A stretch of DNA of 64,000 nt from Rhodococcus phenolicus (GCF_001646785.1 NZ_LRRH01000056.1:1-64000), one strand, 5' to 3'; positions 1 to 8,060 are shown, counted from the stretch's first letter. The notes: generated by a model from the letters alone, not told the origin. Numbers and translations: made by a program.

Positions 1-298
1 CATGCCCGAGCCGGCGCGGATCGACCGCCGAGGCGATTCCCTGGATGCGCGCGGCACCGCTGACCTCGAGCGTCTCGGTGAGCAGGTCCGCGAGCAGCAG
101 CACCTCGACGCCGCGACCGCGGAGCAGTTCGGCGAAGGCGTCGTGTTCCTCCTGGGCGCGCGCCACCCACGGCAACGCGTCGAACAGCAACTGATCGCTG
201 TTGCGGGGGGTCAGCCGCTCGAGTTCCGCGCCGGGCCGGTGCAGCATGACCGTCGTGAGGGCACCGACCTCGGAATCCACAGCCAACCGCGCGTTCAT
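1..298 (-). CDS. arcA: Arginine deiminase, N-terminal part (3' end beyond the window)
   Basis: Arginine deiminase hydrolyses L-arginine to citrulline and ammonia in the cytoplasm, the first step of the ADI route. The 99 visible residues start [14 protein letters not shown] and carry the family N-terminal signature: a [15 protein letters not shown] stretch, then LLFDALPW and an EEHDAF motif. The ATG at 298 faces away from the nitrobindin-like gene, so the two share a short divergent promoter region. The catalytic Cys and His lie beyond the window edge and cannot be checked. M. tuberculosis has arcA (Rv1001) in the same wider neighbourhood, which supports the call. Confidence 0.88.
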   Translation of the reverse strand, partial: MNARLAVDSEVGALTTVMLHRPGAELERLTPRNSDQLLFDALPWVARAQEEHDAFAELLRGRGVEVLLLADLLTETLEVSGAARIQGIASAVDPRRLGH

Positions 299-341
299 GC
301 GTCAACGGTAGTGCCGACGTCGCGTCGGTGGGAGGATCGAC

Positions 342-839
342 GTGCCCATACGTGAGCGAGGAGCACCACACGTGACGGATTCGGACCCGCTCGGCGAACT
401 GTCCCCGTTCGCCGGCCGATGGGTCGGCGGCGGCGACGGCCACTACCCCACCATCGACGACTTCGCGTACGACGAGACGATCGAGTTCACGGCGATTCCC
501 GGCAAGCCGTTCCTGATGTACGTCAGCCGCACCCGTGCGCGCGACGACGGGCGTCCGCTGCACACGGAGAACGGCTACCTGCGTCGCAGCGGCCACGAGG
601 TGGAACTGCTGGTGTCGCAACCCACTGGGTTCGTCGAGATCCAGCGGTCACGGCTCACGCACGGCGTCCTCGACTTCACGGCCGTGCATCTCGAGCGGTC
701 GCCGGATGCGAAGCCCGTGCACGAGTTGCGCCGCCGGTTCGTGCTCGACCGCGACACCCTCACCTACGACCTGTGGATGGCGCACGACGCGACGCCGCTG
801 ACGCACCATCTGCATGCGGAGTTCACGCGCGAGGCGTGA
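342..839 (+). CDS. Nitrobindin-like (DUF1794/THAP4-type) heme-binding beta-barrel protein
   Basis: A protein of about 165 residues with the FABP-like beta-barrel signature of bacterial nitrobindins: SPFAGRWVGGGDGHYPTI near the N-terminus (the GxWxGxG motif) and a C-terminal THHLHAEF segment, the region where the family places its proximal heme histidine. Nitrobindins bind ferric heme and interact with NO or peroxynitrite; that role is inferred from the family. Two starts are possible: GTG at 342 with GGAGG about 6 bp upstream, or GTG at 372, also preceded by a purine-rich GAGGAG. The second gives a protein beginning VTDSDPLGEL, closer to typical family length. It ends two bases before the convergent SDR gene region. 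Confidence 0.8.
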   Translation: MPIRERGAPHVTDSDPLGELSPFAGRWVGGGDGHYPTIDDFAYDETIEFTAIPGKPFLMYVSRTRARDDGRPLHTENGYLRRSGHEVELLVSQPTGFVEIQRSRLTHGVLDFTAVHLERSPDAKPVHELRRRFVLDRDTLTYDLWMAHDATPLTHHLHAEFTREA

Positions 840-842
840 GAC

Positions 843-1697
843 CTATTTACCGACGCGGCGCAGGGTGCGGGTGAAGTAGTCGTTGGCGAACTGCATGGTC
901 GCGTTGTACGGCGGCGCGAACTTGCGGGCCCACCAGTATCCGAACCGCACGTCGAAGGACGTGTAGACGAGGAAGCGGTTCTTCTTCATTCCGGTCAGGA
1001 TGCAGTCGGCGACCTTCTCCGGCGAGGCGGCGTGCTTCTCGAAACGTCCGGTGAGCGCGCGGGCTTCGGGCGCGTCACGGTCCACGCCGACGATCTGCAC
1101 GGTGTTCACGAGGGGGGTTCGGACCGCACCGGGGACGACGAGGGACACGCCGATGCGGTGACGTCTGAGATCGAATCTGAGGACCTCGGAGACACCGCGC
1201 AGACCGAACTTCGAGGCGCTGTACGCCGAATGCCACGGCAGCGCCAGCAATCCCGCCGCGGACGAGACGTTCACGAGGTGCCCACCGCGTCGTGCCTCGA
1301 TCATCGGGGGCACGAAGTTCTCGATCACGTGGATCGGCCCCATCAGGTTGACGTCGACCATCTGCTTCCAGTGGCGGTGCTCGAGCTTGTCGACCGTGCC
1401 CCACACCGACACCCCGGCGACGTTCGCGACGACGTCGACGCTGCCGGACTGCTCGTGGACCTTCGCGGCCCATGCGGTGACCGCGTCGTAGTCGGAGATG
1501 TCGAGGGCGTCGGCGTGCAGGACGACGCCGCCGCGGTCACGGACGGTGCGGGCGGTGTCGTCGAGTCCGTCGCGGGAGATGTCGGTGAGGACGAGCCGGG
1601 CACCTTCCGCGGCCGCGGCGAGTGCCAGGGCCCGTCCTATGCCGCTCGCGGCGCCGGTCACCAGAAATGTGGTGCCGCGCAGGTCCTTGATGGCCAT
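843..1697 (-). CDS. Short-chain dehydrogenase/reductase (SDR family)
   Basis: A 284-residue classical SDR. The NAD(P)-binding TGAASGIG motif is at residues 14-21, NVAG at 92-95, the catalytic Ser near 145 and the YSASK motif with Tyr159 and Lys163. The C-terminal 35 residues (TSFDVRFGYWWARKFAPP and onward) resemble the membrane-proximal tails of mycobacterial SDRs of unassigned substrate. It is probably an NAD(P)H-dependent alcohol/ketone oxidoreductase; the substrate cannot be read from sequence. It stands alone on the minus strand, converging on the nitrobindin-like gene with only 3 bp between the two stop codons. Confidence 0.88.
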   Translation of the reverse strand: MAIKDLRGTTFLVTGAASGIGRALALAAAAEGARLVLTDISRDGLDDTARTVRDRGGVVLHADALDISDYDAVTAWAAKVHEQSGSVDVVANVAGVSVWGTVDKLEHRHWKQMVDVNLMGPIHVIENFVPPMIEARRGGHLVNVSSAAGLLALPWHSAYSASKFGLRGVSEVLRFDLRRHRIGVSLVVPGAVRTPLVNTVQIVGVDRDAPEARALTGRFEKHAASPEKVADCILTGMKKNRFLVYTSFDVRFGYWWARKFAPPYNATMQFANDYFTRTLRRVGK

Positions 1698-1791
1698 GCT
1701 CCCCCGTCCGCCGTGCCCGCCGAATGCTTGTGCGTACCCTAGCGGCCACGACGCACGCTGTCAGAGCCTCGTTTCCGGACGTGTCGGATTT

Positions 1792-1935
1792 TCAGAGACG
1801 CTGGGCCATCTCCTCCTGGTACTGGTGGATCGTCTCCTCGATCCGCTCGGCGTCGCCGGTTCGGTTCTCGTGCCGCGCGGTATCGGCTCGCTCGCGGAGC
1901 ACCCGAATTGCACGCCGAAGTTCGTCGTCACTCAT
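1792..1935 (-). CDS. Small conserved helical protein, function unknown
   Basis: A 47-residue charged protein starting MSDDELRRAIRVLRERA and ending YQEEMAQRL. It is rich in Arg and Glu with heptad-like spacing and predicts as almost wholly alpha-helical; no cysteine or membrane segment. I chose the ATG at 1935; an in-frame ATG at 1947 would add four residues (MEHR). It sits between the tRNA-Ala terminator and the SDR gene on the same strand. Similar tiny proteins occur beside this tRNA in related actinobacteria as far as I recall, but no function is known to me. Could be a spurious ORF, though codon use fits the genome. Confidence 0.55.
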   Translation of the reverse strand: MSDDELRRAIRVLRERADTARHENRTGDAERIEETIHQYQEEMAQRL

Positions 1936-2024
1936 CCTGTGTTCCATGTCACACAGTGTTCCCCGTTTTCCTGGGGCCTGCCACCGGATCGGGTGCCGTT
2001 GCGGTAACGGTGCCGGGGAACGAC

Positions 2025-2057
2025 GAAGGGCGCCTTCCGGATCGGAAGGCGCCCTTC
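2025..2057 (-). terminator. Intrinsic terminator after tRNA-Ala
   Basis: A perfect 15-bp inverted repeat (GAAGGGCGCCTTCCG / CGGAAGGCGCCCTTC) with a 3-nt loop begins 2 bp beyond the CCA end of the tRNA on the minus strand. It lacks a long U-tract, as is common for actinobacterial terminators. Confidence 0.75.
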
Positions 2058-2059
2058 GG

Positions 2060-2135
2060 TGGTGGAGCTGAGGGGAATCGAACCCCTGACCTCTTCGATG
2101 CGAACGAAGCGCGCTACCAACTGCGCCACAGCCCC
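2060..2135 (-). tRNA. tRNA-Ala (anticodon CGC), CCA encoded
   Basis: Reading the minus strand from 2135, a full cloverleaf folds: acceptor GGGGCTG pairing with CAGCTCC, D-arm GCGC/GCGC, anticodon arm CTTCG-TTCGCAT-CGAAG giving anticodon CGC, and T-arm AGGGG-TTCGATT-CCCCT. The acceptor stem contains the G3:U70 wobble pair that identifies alanine tRNAs. Discriminator A is followed by an encoded CCA (2062-2060). Confidence 0.96.
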
Positions 2136-2231
2136 GCAGGTCCCTACCGGAACCGCTCGCAAACTGTAGCAAACACACCGACGAGACACGAAATCGGCAG
2201 TTCAGAGGCAGTAATGAGGGATGTGCGTCCG

Positions 2232-3050
2232 TCACTCGCCGGAGGCGCGACGCACTTCGTACTCGGAGGGTTCGCGGGTCTCACGGGGTTCGTGGACGTC
2301 GAACTCGTCCTCGTAGTTGTCGAGATGGTCGAACACCGGATCCTCGTCGTCCACTTCGAGCACGACGGCACCGGGTCGCCGCAGCCTCGACGGGATCAGA
2401 CGCAGTTCCTCGTCGCTGCGCGATTCGACACCGAGCCGCGACCGCGCGAGACGGGCCATGCGGCGGCGGCGGATCTCCTGCTCGAGCCGGACCTGCCGCC
2501 GCAGATAGAACATGTAGCCGACCAGCGCGCCCATCGCCAGCGCGCACAGCCACCACAGGGCGGACGAGACGATGAGAGCGAGTGCCGCGGTCATGATCGC
2601 CGCGAACAGCAGTCCGAGCACGGCGCGCTGCCGGAACTCGTACCGCGCCGCCCGGGCAACGGCGTCCGCGTGCGGGTCGAATCCGCCGCGACCGCGGCGT
2701 TCGGGCACGAACTCCCGGGCGGGGGCTCGATCGGTGGTTTCTTCGGGGGGCCGCTCGTCGCGATCGACGAGTTCCTGGGTGTCCATGCTGTCCTCCGCGG
2801 GGCTGTCCACTCGATCGGCCGCGAGGGGTGCGCGGCGGCGATCGCGACTGGGACGCCAGTTCGGATCACTGCGGTGACCTGCGGCCGGACCACGCGGGGT
2901 GATCGGGTCGTCGTCACCACGGTGCAGAACACGCGTTGCGAGCGCGGCGTCGGTCGTCTGGCGGATACGGGGGCGTTTCGTGACCAGCATCGGCACCAGG
3001 ACGAACAGCCACACGGCAACGAGTCCGATCCACAGGAGCGAGTTCGGCAT
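2232..3050 (-). CDS. glpR: Divisome membrane protein GlpR/SepX (receptor for the MoeA-like protein Glp)
   Basis: A 272-residue membrane protein with one N-terminal helix (about residues 4-23), a cytoplasmic charged linker, and two further helices at about 143-163 and 165-184 followed by an Arg-rich then acidic tail. This architecture and its position directly after rimJ and the MoeA-like gene match Rv0996, corynebacterial GlpR and Streptomyces SepX, which act at the division septum and bind the gephyrin-like Glp. The call rests on synteny plus topology rather than a catalytic motif. The ATG at 3050 lies downstream of a 246-bp AT-richer promoter region with repeated GTSAC motifs. The gene ends about 97 bp before the tRNA. 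Confidence 0.82.
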   Translation of the reverse strand: MPNSLLWIGLVAVWLFVLVPMLVTKRPRIRQTTDAALATRVLHRGDDDPITPRGPAAGHRSDPNWRPSRDRRRAPLAADRVDSPAEDSMDTQELVDRDERPPEETTDRAPAREFVPERRGRGGFDPHADAVARAARYEFRQRAVLGLLFAAIMTAALALIVSSALWWLCALAMGALVGYMFYLRRQVRLEQEIRRRRMARLARSRLGVESRSDEELRLIPSRLRRPGAVVLEVDDEDPVFDHLDNYEDEFDVHEPRETREPSEYEVRRASGE

Positions 3051-3155
3051 ACCGGCGGCCCTCCTCCCAGTTGTCGCCTACCAGCCTGTCGACGCCACTG
3101 ACCCTGTCAGGCTAATGGCATCCGCTCGGTCACCCCGACAGAAACGCCGGACTCA

Positions 3156-3217
3156 TGTGACAACTACTGCAACACGAGTCACTGCGAATCACGTGACACT
3201 TTCTTCACTCTAGTCAC
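3156..3217. promoter_or_regulatory. Cluster of GTGAC/GTCAC motifs in the glpR promoter region
   Basis: Four 5-mers of the form GTSAC lie at 3157, 3178, 3193 and 3213 in the AT-rich gap between rimJ and glpR, giving spacings of 21, 15 and 20 bp. The 3190-3197 copy is the palindrome-like CACGTGAC. They could be half-sites for a response regulator (mycobacterial MtrA prefers GTCACA-like direct repeats), but this is inference only. Confidence 0.35.
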
Positions 3218-3296
3218 AGGAATATATGTCTGCATGCGTATTACTACGCGAAATGACCGTAATGTGCGTTACAGGTAGATATAGTTACCCGATCTT

Positions 3297-3935
3297 TCAC
3301 GCCCAGCTGGCGCGACCGCTCCGGACGAGCCGGTCCGACACCGAGCCGGGCACCTCCTCGACGGTCATCGCGACCAGTAGGTGGTCGCGGAACGTTCCGT
3401 ACACGTCGAGGTAGCGGCGCAGCAGCCCTTCCTCGCGGAATCCGACGTTGGCGAGCACCGCGCGGCTCGCCGCGTTCTCCGGCCGCACGGTCGCCTCGAC
3501 GCGATGCAGGCCGACCGGGCCGAAACAGTGGTCCAGGCCCAGCGCGACCGCCGCGGTGGCAACCCCCATGCCGTTGACGTCCTTGCTGACCCAGTAGCCG
3601 ATCCACGCGGAACGCAATGCGCCGCGGACGATGTTGCCGACGGTGAGCTGCCCGCAGAACTGTCCGTCTAGTTCGATGGCCATCGGCAGCATGTGCCCCT
3701 TGCGGGCCTCGGCACGCAGACTCCGGTACATGCCGGGCCACACCGAGATGTGGTGGCGCGCATCCCACGACGAGTCACCGGTCGGCTCCCACGGTTCGAG
3801 ATGCCTGCGGTCGGCGGTCCGCAGCCGGCTCCATGCCGCGGCGTCGCGCAACCTCACGGAGCGTACGGTCACCACACCGCCACGAACCCGCAGCGGACCC
3901 AGTTCCGCCGGCCAGCCCGGATGAACGCCGATCAA
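3297..3935 (-). CDS. rimJ: GNAT-family N-acetyltransferase, RimJ-like
   Basis: A 212-residue RimJ/RimL-type acetyltransferase. The core has the family pattern: a substrate-side DAAAWSRLR and HLEPWEPT region, the acetyl-CoA loop VNGMGVATAAV (Q/R-x-x-G-x-G/A variant) and the closing HRVEATVRPENAASRAVLANVGF motif diagnostic of this group. It would acetylate N-terminal amines, of ribosomal protein S5 for E. coli RimJ; the target here is unknown. Its ATG overlaps the stop of the MoeA-like gene by 4 bp, so they are translationally coupled. Same position as Rv0995. Confidence 0.86.
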   Translation of the reverse strand: MIGVHPGWPAELGPLRVRGGVVTVRSVRLRDAAAWSRLRTADRRHLEPWEPTGDSSWDARHHISVWPGMYRSLRAEARKGHMLPMAIELDGQFCGQLTVGNIVRGALRSAWIGYWVSKDVNGMGVATAAVALGLDHCFGPVGLHRVEATVRPENAASRAVLANVGFREEGLLRRYLDVYGTFRDHLLVAMTVEEVPGSVSDRLVRSGRASWA

Positions 3936-5191
3936 CCGCGCTGCCCGAGGAACGCGACGTCCACCGGGTCGCCGGTGCGGACCTCGGAGACCTCGGGATC
4001 GACCAGCACCAGGCAGTTCGCCTCGGCGAGCGTCGCGAGCAGATGCGACGACGCGCCCGCCGCCCCGCCGAGCGCCTGCACGAGGTACTCCCCGGAGGTC
4101 TCGTCGCGCATGAGCTGACCGCGCAGGAAACCCTTGCGACCGGGGATGGACGTGATCGGCGCGACCGTCCGGGCCGCGACGACGCGGCGCATCGGGTGCC
4201 GCCGGCCGAGTGCGATGCGGATCAGCGGCCGCACCATCACCTCGAACACGACGAGCGCACCGACCGGGTTGGCGGGCAGCAGGAACGTGGGCACCTCGTC
4301 GCGGCCGAGCTGACCGAAACCCTGCACGGACCCGGGGTGCATCGCGATGCGGTCCACTTCGAGGGGACCGAGATCGGAGAGTGCTTCGCGGACGTCCTCG
4401 AGTGCGCCGCCGCCGACCGCCCCGGCGATCACGACGATCTCCGAGCGGATGAGCTGTCCTTCGACGACCTCGCGCAGCGTCTTCGGGTCGGTGCCGGCGA
4501 TACCGACGCGGTTGACGTCGGCGCCCGCGTCGCGCGCGGCGGCAGCCAGCGCATACGAGTTCACGTCGTACACCTGCCCCGGTCCGGGGGTGCGGTCGAC
4601 GTCGACGAGTTCGCCGCCGACGGAGATCACCGACAGTCGCGGTCGCGGATGCACGAGCACCTTGTCGCGACCGACCGCGGCGAGCAGGCCGACCTGCGCC
4701 GCTCCGATGATGGTCCCGGCGCGAACCGCGACATCGCCCGGTTGCACGTCGTCGCCGGCGCGGCGGACGTAGTCGCCGCTGCGGACGGCCTTGTGAACGC
4801 GGATGCGGGCGCTGCCGCCGTCGGTGCAGTCGAGCGGGAGCACGGCGTCGGCGAGGGTGGGCAGGGGCGCACCGGTGTCGACCCGCACGGCCTGCCGCGG
4901 TTGCAGCCGGATCGGCTGGCGCGAGCCGGCGCGGACCTCCCCGACGACGGGCAAGCTCAGTTCGGCGGGTTCGCCGTCCTCGTCCGTGACGGTGGCACCC
5001 GCGTCCTGGACGTCGACGCTGCGCACCGCGTATCCGTCGATCGCGGCCTGGTCGAATCCCGGCAGGGGCCGCTCGGTGACCACTTCCTCGGCACAGAGCA
5101 GACCCTGTGCCTCGGAGATCGCTACCCGAACCGGCCGGGGTGCGACGGCTGCCGCCGTGACCCGTGCCTGCTGTTCCTCAACCGACCGCAT
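3932..5191 (-). CDS. glp: MoeA/gephyrin-like protein Glp
   Basis: A 419-residue protein with the full MoeA/gephyrin layout: N-terminal FDQAAIDGYAVR (46-57), TGAPLPTLADAV (106-117), the MoCF-binding domain around 180-330, and a C-terminal beta domain. MoeA enzymes insert molybdate into molybdopterin. Here the usual catalytic-loop motifs are altered: ISVGGEL (189-195) where MoeA has a TGDEL type, and IAGAVGGGA (255-263) where MoeA has GGVSVGD, losing the acidic residue; LPANP replaces LPGNP. With glpR next door this fits corynebacterial Glp, which acts in cell division. It sits 36 bp after galU and overlaps rimJ by 4 bp. Residual enzyme activity cannot be excluded. Confidence 0.85.
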   Translation of the reverse strand: MRSVEEQQARVTAAAVAPRPVRVAISEAQGLLCAEEVVTERPLPGFDQAAIDGYAVRSVDVQDAGATVTDEDGEPAELSLPVVGEVRAGSRQPIRLQPRQAVRVDTGAPLPTLADAVLPLDCTDGGSARIRVHKAVRSGDYVRRAGDDVQPGDVAVRAGTIIGAAQVGLLAAVGRDKVLVHPRPRLSVISVGGELVDVDRTPGPGQVYDVNSYALAAAARDAGADVNRVGIAGTDPKTLREVVEGQLIRSEIVVIAGAVGGGALEDVREALSDLGPLEVDRIAMHPGSVQGFGQLGRDEVPTFLLPANPVGALVVFEVMVRPLIRIALGRRHPMRRVVAARTVAPITSIPGRKGFLRGQLMRDETSGEYLVQALGGAAGASSHLLATLAEANCLVLVDPEVSEVRTGDPVDVAFLGQRG

Positions 5192-5227
5192 ACCGCTTCT
5201 CGTCCTCCAGCCGCGACCCGACGATCG

Positions 5228-6139
5228 TCAGCGCTCGAGGCGTTCGATGAGCCACTCACGCAAAGACGGACCGTATTCCTCGGTGTTCAACGCAGAGTCA
5301 ACCGCAGCGCGGAGGTAGCCTCCGGGATTTCCGAGGTCGTGTCGAGTACCGCGGTGCACGACGACGTGCACGGGATGGCCCTCCTCGATGAGGAGCGCGA
5401 TGGCGTCGGTCAGCTGGAGTTCGCCGCCGGCACCGGGGGTGATCCGGCGCAGGGCATCGAAGATCGCGCGATCGAGCAGGTAACGGCCGGCTGCGGCGAA
5501 CGTCGACGGCGCGTCCTCGACGGGCGGCTTCTCGACCATGCCGAGAACCTTGAGGACGTCGGGGTTGGTGGCATCGGGTACGACCTCGACATCGAACACG
5601 CCATACGCACTGATCTGGTCCTTGGGCACGTCGATCGCGCACAGCACCGAGCCGCCGCGCTTGGCGCGCACGCGCTGCATGGTTTCCAGCACGCCGACGG
5701 GCAGCACGAGGTCGTCGGGCAGCAGCACCGCGATCGCGTCCTCGTCGGGGTCGAGTGCCTTCTCCGCGCACGCGACGGCGTGGCCGAGACCGAGCGGCTG
5801 TTCCTGGACGACGGACCGGACGTCGAGCAGGCCCGGCGCCTTGCGCACCTTCGCCAGCAGCTCGTACTTGCCCTTCTCCTCCAGCTTCGACTCGAGGACC
5901 AGGTCCTCGACGAAGTGGGCGACGACGCCGTCCTTGCCGGGGGACGTGACGATCAACAGACGCTCGGCACCCGAATCCGCGGCCTCACCGGCCACGAGTT
6001 CGATGCCCGGGGTGTCGACGACCGGGAGCAGTTCCTTGGGCACGGTCTTGGTCGCCGGAAGAAACCGCGTGCCCATGCCTGCCGCAGGGACGACTGCTGT
6101 CCGGAAATGTCGGACGCCGTCGGTCGTATTGTTCGTCAT
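5228..6139 (-). CDS. galU: UTP-glucose-1-phosphate uridylyltransferase
   Basis: GalU makes UDP-glucose from UTP and glucose-1-phosphate, feeding trehalose, glycogen and cell-wall sugar synthesis. The 303-residue length is normal. The nucleotide-binding signature VPAAGMGTRFLPATKTVPKE is at residues 14-33, the substrate-binding YGVFDVE and VEKPP motifs follow, and the C-terminal LIERL segment is typical. It is the first gene of galU-glp-rimJ-glpR, the order seen in M. tuberculosis Rv0993-Rv0996. The divergent 5-formyl-THF cyclo-ligase starts 50 bp away. Confidence 0.95.
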   Translation of the reverse strand: MTNNTTDGVRHFRTAVVPAAGMGTRFLPATKTVPKELLPVVDTPGIELVAGEAADSGAERLLIVTSPGKDGVVAHFVEDLVLESKLEEKGKYELLAKVRKAPGLLDVRSVVQEQPLGLGHAVACAEKALDPDEDAIAVLLPDDLVLPVGVLETMQRVRAKRGGSVLCAIDVPKDQISAYGVFDVEVVPDATNPDVLKVLGMVEKPPVEDAPSTFAAAGRYLLDRAIFDALRRITPGAGGELQLTDAIALLIEEGHPVHVVVHRGTRHDLGNPGGYLRAAVDSALNTEEYGPSLREWLIERLER

Positions 6140-6189
6140 AGACTCCCACCCTAACGTTCACTACCCCGCGGTAGCCCAACGATCTTAAG

Positions 6190-6774
6190 GTGGCCGGTGT
6201 GCAGACACGACCGAAGGCCGTCTGGCGGACCTCGGTTCTCGCCGCCCGGCGCGACCGTACCGACGCGCAGCGCCGCGTCGAGAACGATGCGCTGACCGCG
6301 TCGGCCAGAGCGCTGGCCGCACCGGGCTCGACGGTCTGCGCGTACGTGCCGGTCGGCTCGGAACCGGGGTCGTTGTCGCTGCTCGACGCGTTACGGCATA
6401 CCGGCAGCCGGGTGCTGGTGCCGCTGACCAGCCCCGATAGCGTGCTCGAGTGGGCCGAGTACACCGGCGAGGACGACCTCGTCGCGGCGGAGTTCGGGCT
6501 GCGCGAACCTCGCGGTCCGGTGCTGGCGCCCGCGACCGTGGCGCAGGCGGCGGTGGTGCTGGTGCCGGCGCTCGCCGTCGACCGGCGCGGTGTGCGGCTG
6601 GGCCGGGGTGCCGGGTTCTACGACCGGACACTGCACCTGGCCGATCCGTCGGCCCGGCTGATCGCGGTCGTGCGCGACGACGAACTCGTCGACGAACTGC
6701 CCGAGGACCCGCACGACATCCGGATGACGCACGCCCTCACGCCGGGCGGCGGACTGACCGCGCTGGTGGAATAG
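6190..6774 (+). CDS. 5-formyltetrahydrofolate cyclo-ligase
   Basis: Converts 5-formyl-THF to 5,10-methenyl-THF with ATP, recycling a storage folate. The 194-residue protein has the family hallmarks: basic N-terminus VWRTSVLAARR, a VLVPALAVDRRGVRLGRGAGFYDR stretch (of which GRGAGFYDR is the ATP/folate-binding signature) and a C-terminal PEDPHDIRMTHALTP. The GTG at 6190 is used; a second in-frame GTG nine bases later is possible. It diverges from galU and precedes the FmdB-like gene by 82 bp, matching Rv0992c-Rv0991c. Confidence 0.92.
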   Translation: MAGVQTRPKAVWRTSVLAARRDRTDAQRRVENDALTASARALAAPGSTVCAYVPVGSEPGSLSLLDALRHTGSRVLVPLTSPDSVLEWAEYTGEDDLVAAEFGLREPRGPVLAPATVAQAAVVLVPALAVDRRGVRLGRGAGFYDRTLHLADPSARLIAVVRDDELVDELPEDPHDIRMTHALTPGGGLTALVE

Positions 6775-6856
6775 ATCTCACACTGGCGTCGTTGGCACTG
6801 TCGGCTGTAGAGTGCTAAAGCTGCGATTTATTTTCGAACGCGCGGAGGATTCAGCG

Positions 6857-7132
6857 GTGCCCACCTATTCATATGCCTGCACGGCGTGCGACAACCGTTT
6901 CGACATCGTGCAGTCGTTCAGCGACGACTCCCTCACCGAGTGCCCCGAATGCACCGGCAAGCTCCGCAAGCTCTTCAACTCCGTCGGGGTCGTCTTCAAG
7001 GGCAGCGGTTTCTACCGCACCGATTCGCGGGGCGGCGGCAGCAGCACCGTGAGCGAGCCCGCCAAGTCCGACTCGTCGAGCAGCAGCTCGTCGTCGACCG
7101 GCACCTCCGCCCCGGCGGCTGCCGCGAGCTGA
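6857..7132 (+). CDS. FmdB-family zinc-ribbon protein (Rv0991c/Ruc-like redox chaperone)
   Basis: A 91-residue protein: an N-terminal zinc ribbon MPTYSYACTACDNRF with CxxC at about 8-11 and CPEC at about 29-32, then a low-complexity tail from about residue 60 that is mostly Ser with Gly, Thr and Ala and should be disordered. The M. tuberculosis orthologue Rv0991c was described as a redox-regulated chaperone whose tail is unstructured; the same design is visible here. GTG at 6857 is chosen because CGGAGGA lies about 8 bp upstream and translation then opens with the conserved MPTY. It follows the cyclo-ligase gene on the same strand. Confidence 0.87.
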   Translation: MPTYSYACTACDNRFDIVQSFSDDSLTECPECTGKLRKLFNSVGVVFKGSGFYRTDSRGGGSSTVSEPAKSDSSSSSSSSTGTSAPAAAAS

Positions 7133-7148
7133 TCGCGGGTTGTCCACA

Positions 7149-7174
7149 GGCGGGCGATTCATCCACAGCCCGCC
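7149..7174 (+). terminator. Hairpin after the FmdB-like gene, flanked by TCCACA motifs
   Basis: GGCGGGC (7149-7155) pairs with GCCCGCC (7168-7174) around a 12-nt loop, 17 bp after the stop codon. The T-tract is absent. A TTGTCCACA sequence (7140-7148) precedes the left arm, and TCATCCACA (7159-7167) forms part of the loop. Confidence 0.5.
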
Positions 7175-7229
7175 CGTAATTCACGCTTCCGAAGGCCGGC
7201 AGGCACGACCGAACTCGTAGGGTTCGGCC

Positions 7230-7950
7230 ATGCCCGCCGGTCTTTTCCCGTTCCCACCCGGATCACGATTCCGCGCTGCCGCACCTCGGCCGTCCGCCTC
7301 GCTCCGGCCGACGCTCGTCGACCGCGCGAGCACGCTGTTGCGGCCGGGCTGGGCGCGCACGGTCGCGGCCCGGCGCGGTGCGGCTGCACTGCTGGCGCTC
7401 GTCGCCCTCGTGACGGCGCTGCGGGACGGGCCGTCGAGCGGCCGGTCGCCGGCCGTCGTCGCGGTGCGTGATCTGAGTCCCGGGTACACCCTCACCCTCG
7501 ACGACATCGAACTCGTCGACCGCGAATCGTCGGCGGTGCCGTCCGGCGCCCTCACCGTTCTCTCCGATGCCGTCGGCCACACCCCTGTCCGGGCCGGTGC
7601 CCGCCGGCGAAACCCTCGTCTCGGTCCGCATGCTCGGTCCACTGCTGGCGGGTGCCGCGACCGGGCATCCGGATGCGCGCGTGGTGCCGATCCGGCTGGC
7701 CGACGCCGGTGTCGGCGATCTGCTGCGCGAAGGCGATCTCGTGGACGTGCTCACGGTCGCGCCCGGATCCGAGGACCTCTCCCCCAACGCGCAGGTGCTG
7801 GCGACGGGGGCGACCGTCGTACTTGCGCACACTGCCGAAGACGGCCGTGACCAGCGTGAACGTGTGGTCCTGTTGGCACTGGCACCCGAGCAGGCCACCG
7901 CGGTCGCGGCGGCGTCGCTGGTCAGCGCGCTCACCGTCACGCTGCACTGA
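7230..7950 (+). pseudogene. SAF-domain (CpaB/FlgA-like) membrane-anchored protein, frameshifted
   Basis: Two overlapping frames together form one SAF-domain protein. The first (from ATG 7230) gives a basic N-terminus, one membrane helix (about residues 50-62, AALLALVALVTAL) and the SAF opening VAVRDLSPGYTLTLDDIELV. Homology then moves to the next frame, which supplies GPVPAGETLVSVRML, the central domain and a stop at 7950. The shift maps to the run CCCC at 7582-7585: with three C residues the frame reads through as VGHTLSGPVPAGETLV. It may be a real mutation, a sequencing error in a homopolymer or, less likely, slippage. SAF proteins of this kind are linked to pilus or surface assembly; role here unknown. 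It sits between fmdB and mscL. Confidence 0.8.
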
Positions 7951-8060
7951 GGTCCTGCGCCGGGACGGAACAGTGCGTGCACTGCGCTGTGCAAACCACG
8001 CAGTTGGTTTATGGTTCCCTCGAACCCGTAATGTGACCGGCACCACAAGGAGAGCGGATC

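Noticed and set aside
3833-6154. A 773-codon open frame on the plus strand opposite glp and galU
   Set aside because: Antisense to genes with strong motifs (MoeA/Glp, GalU); its translation is Arg/Asp/Gly-rich with no domain. Such long antisense frames come from high third-position GC.
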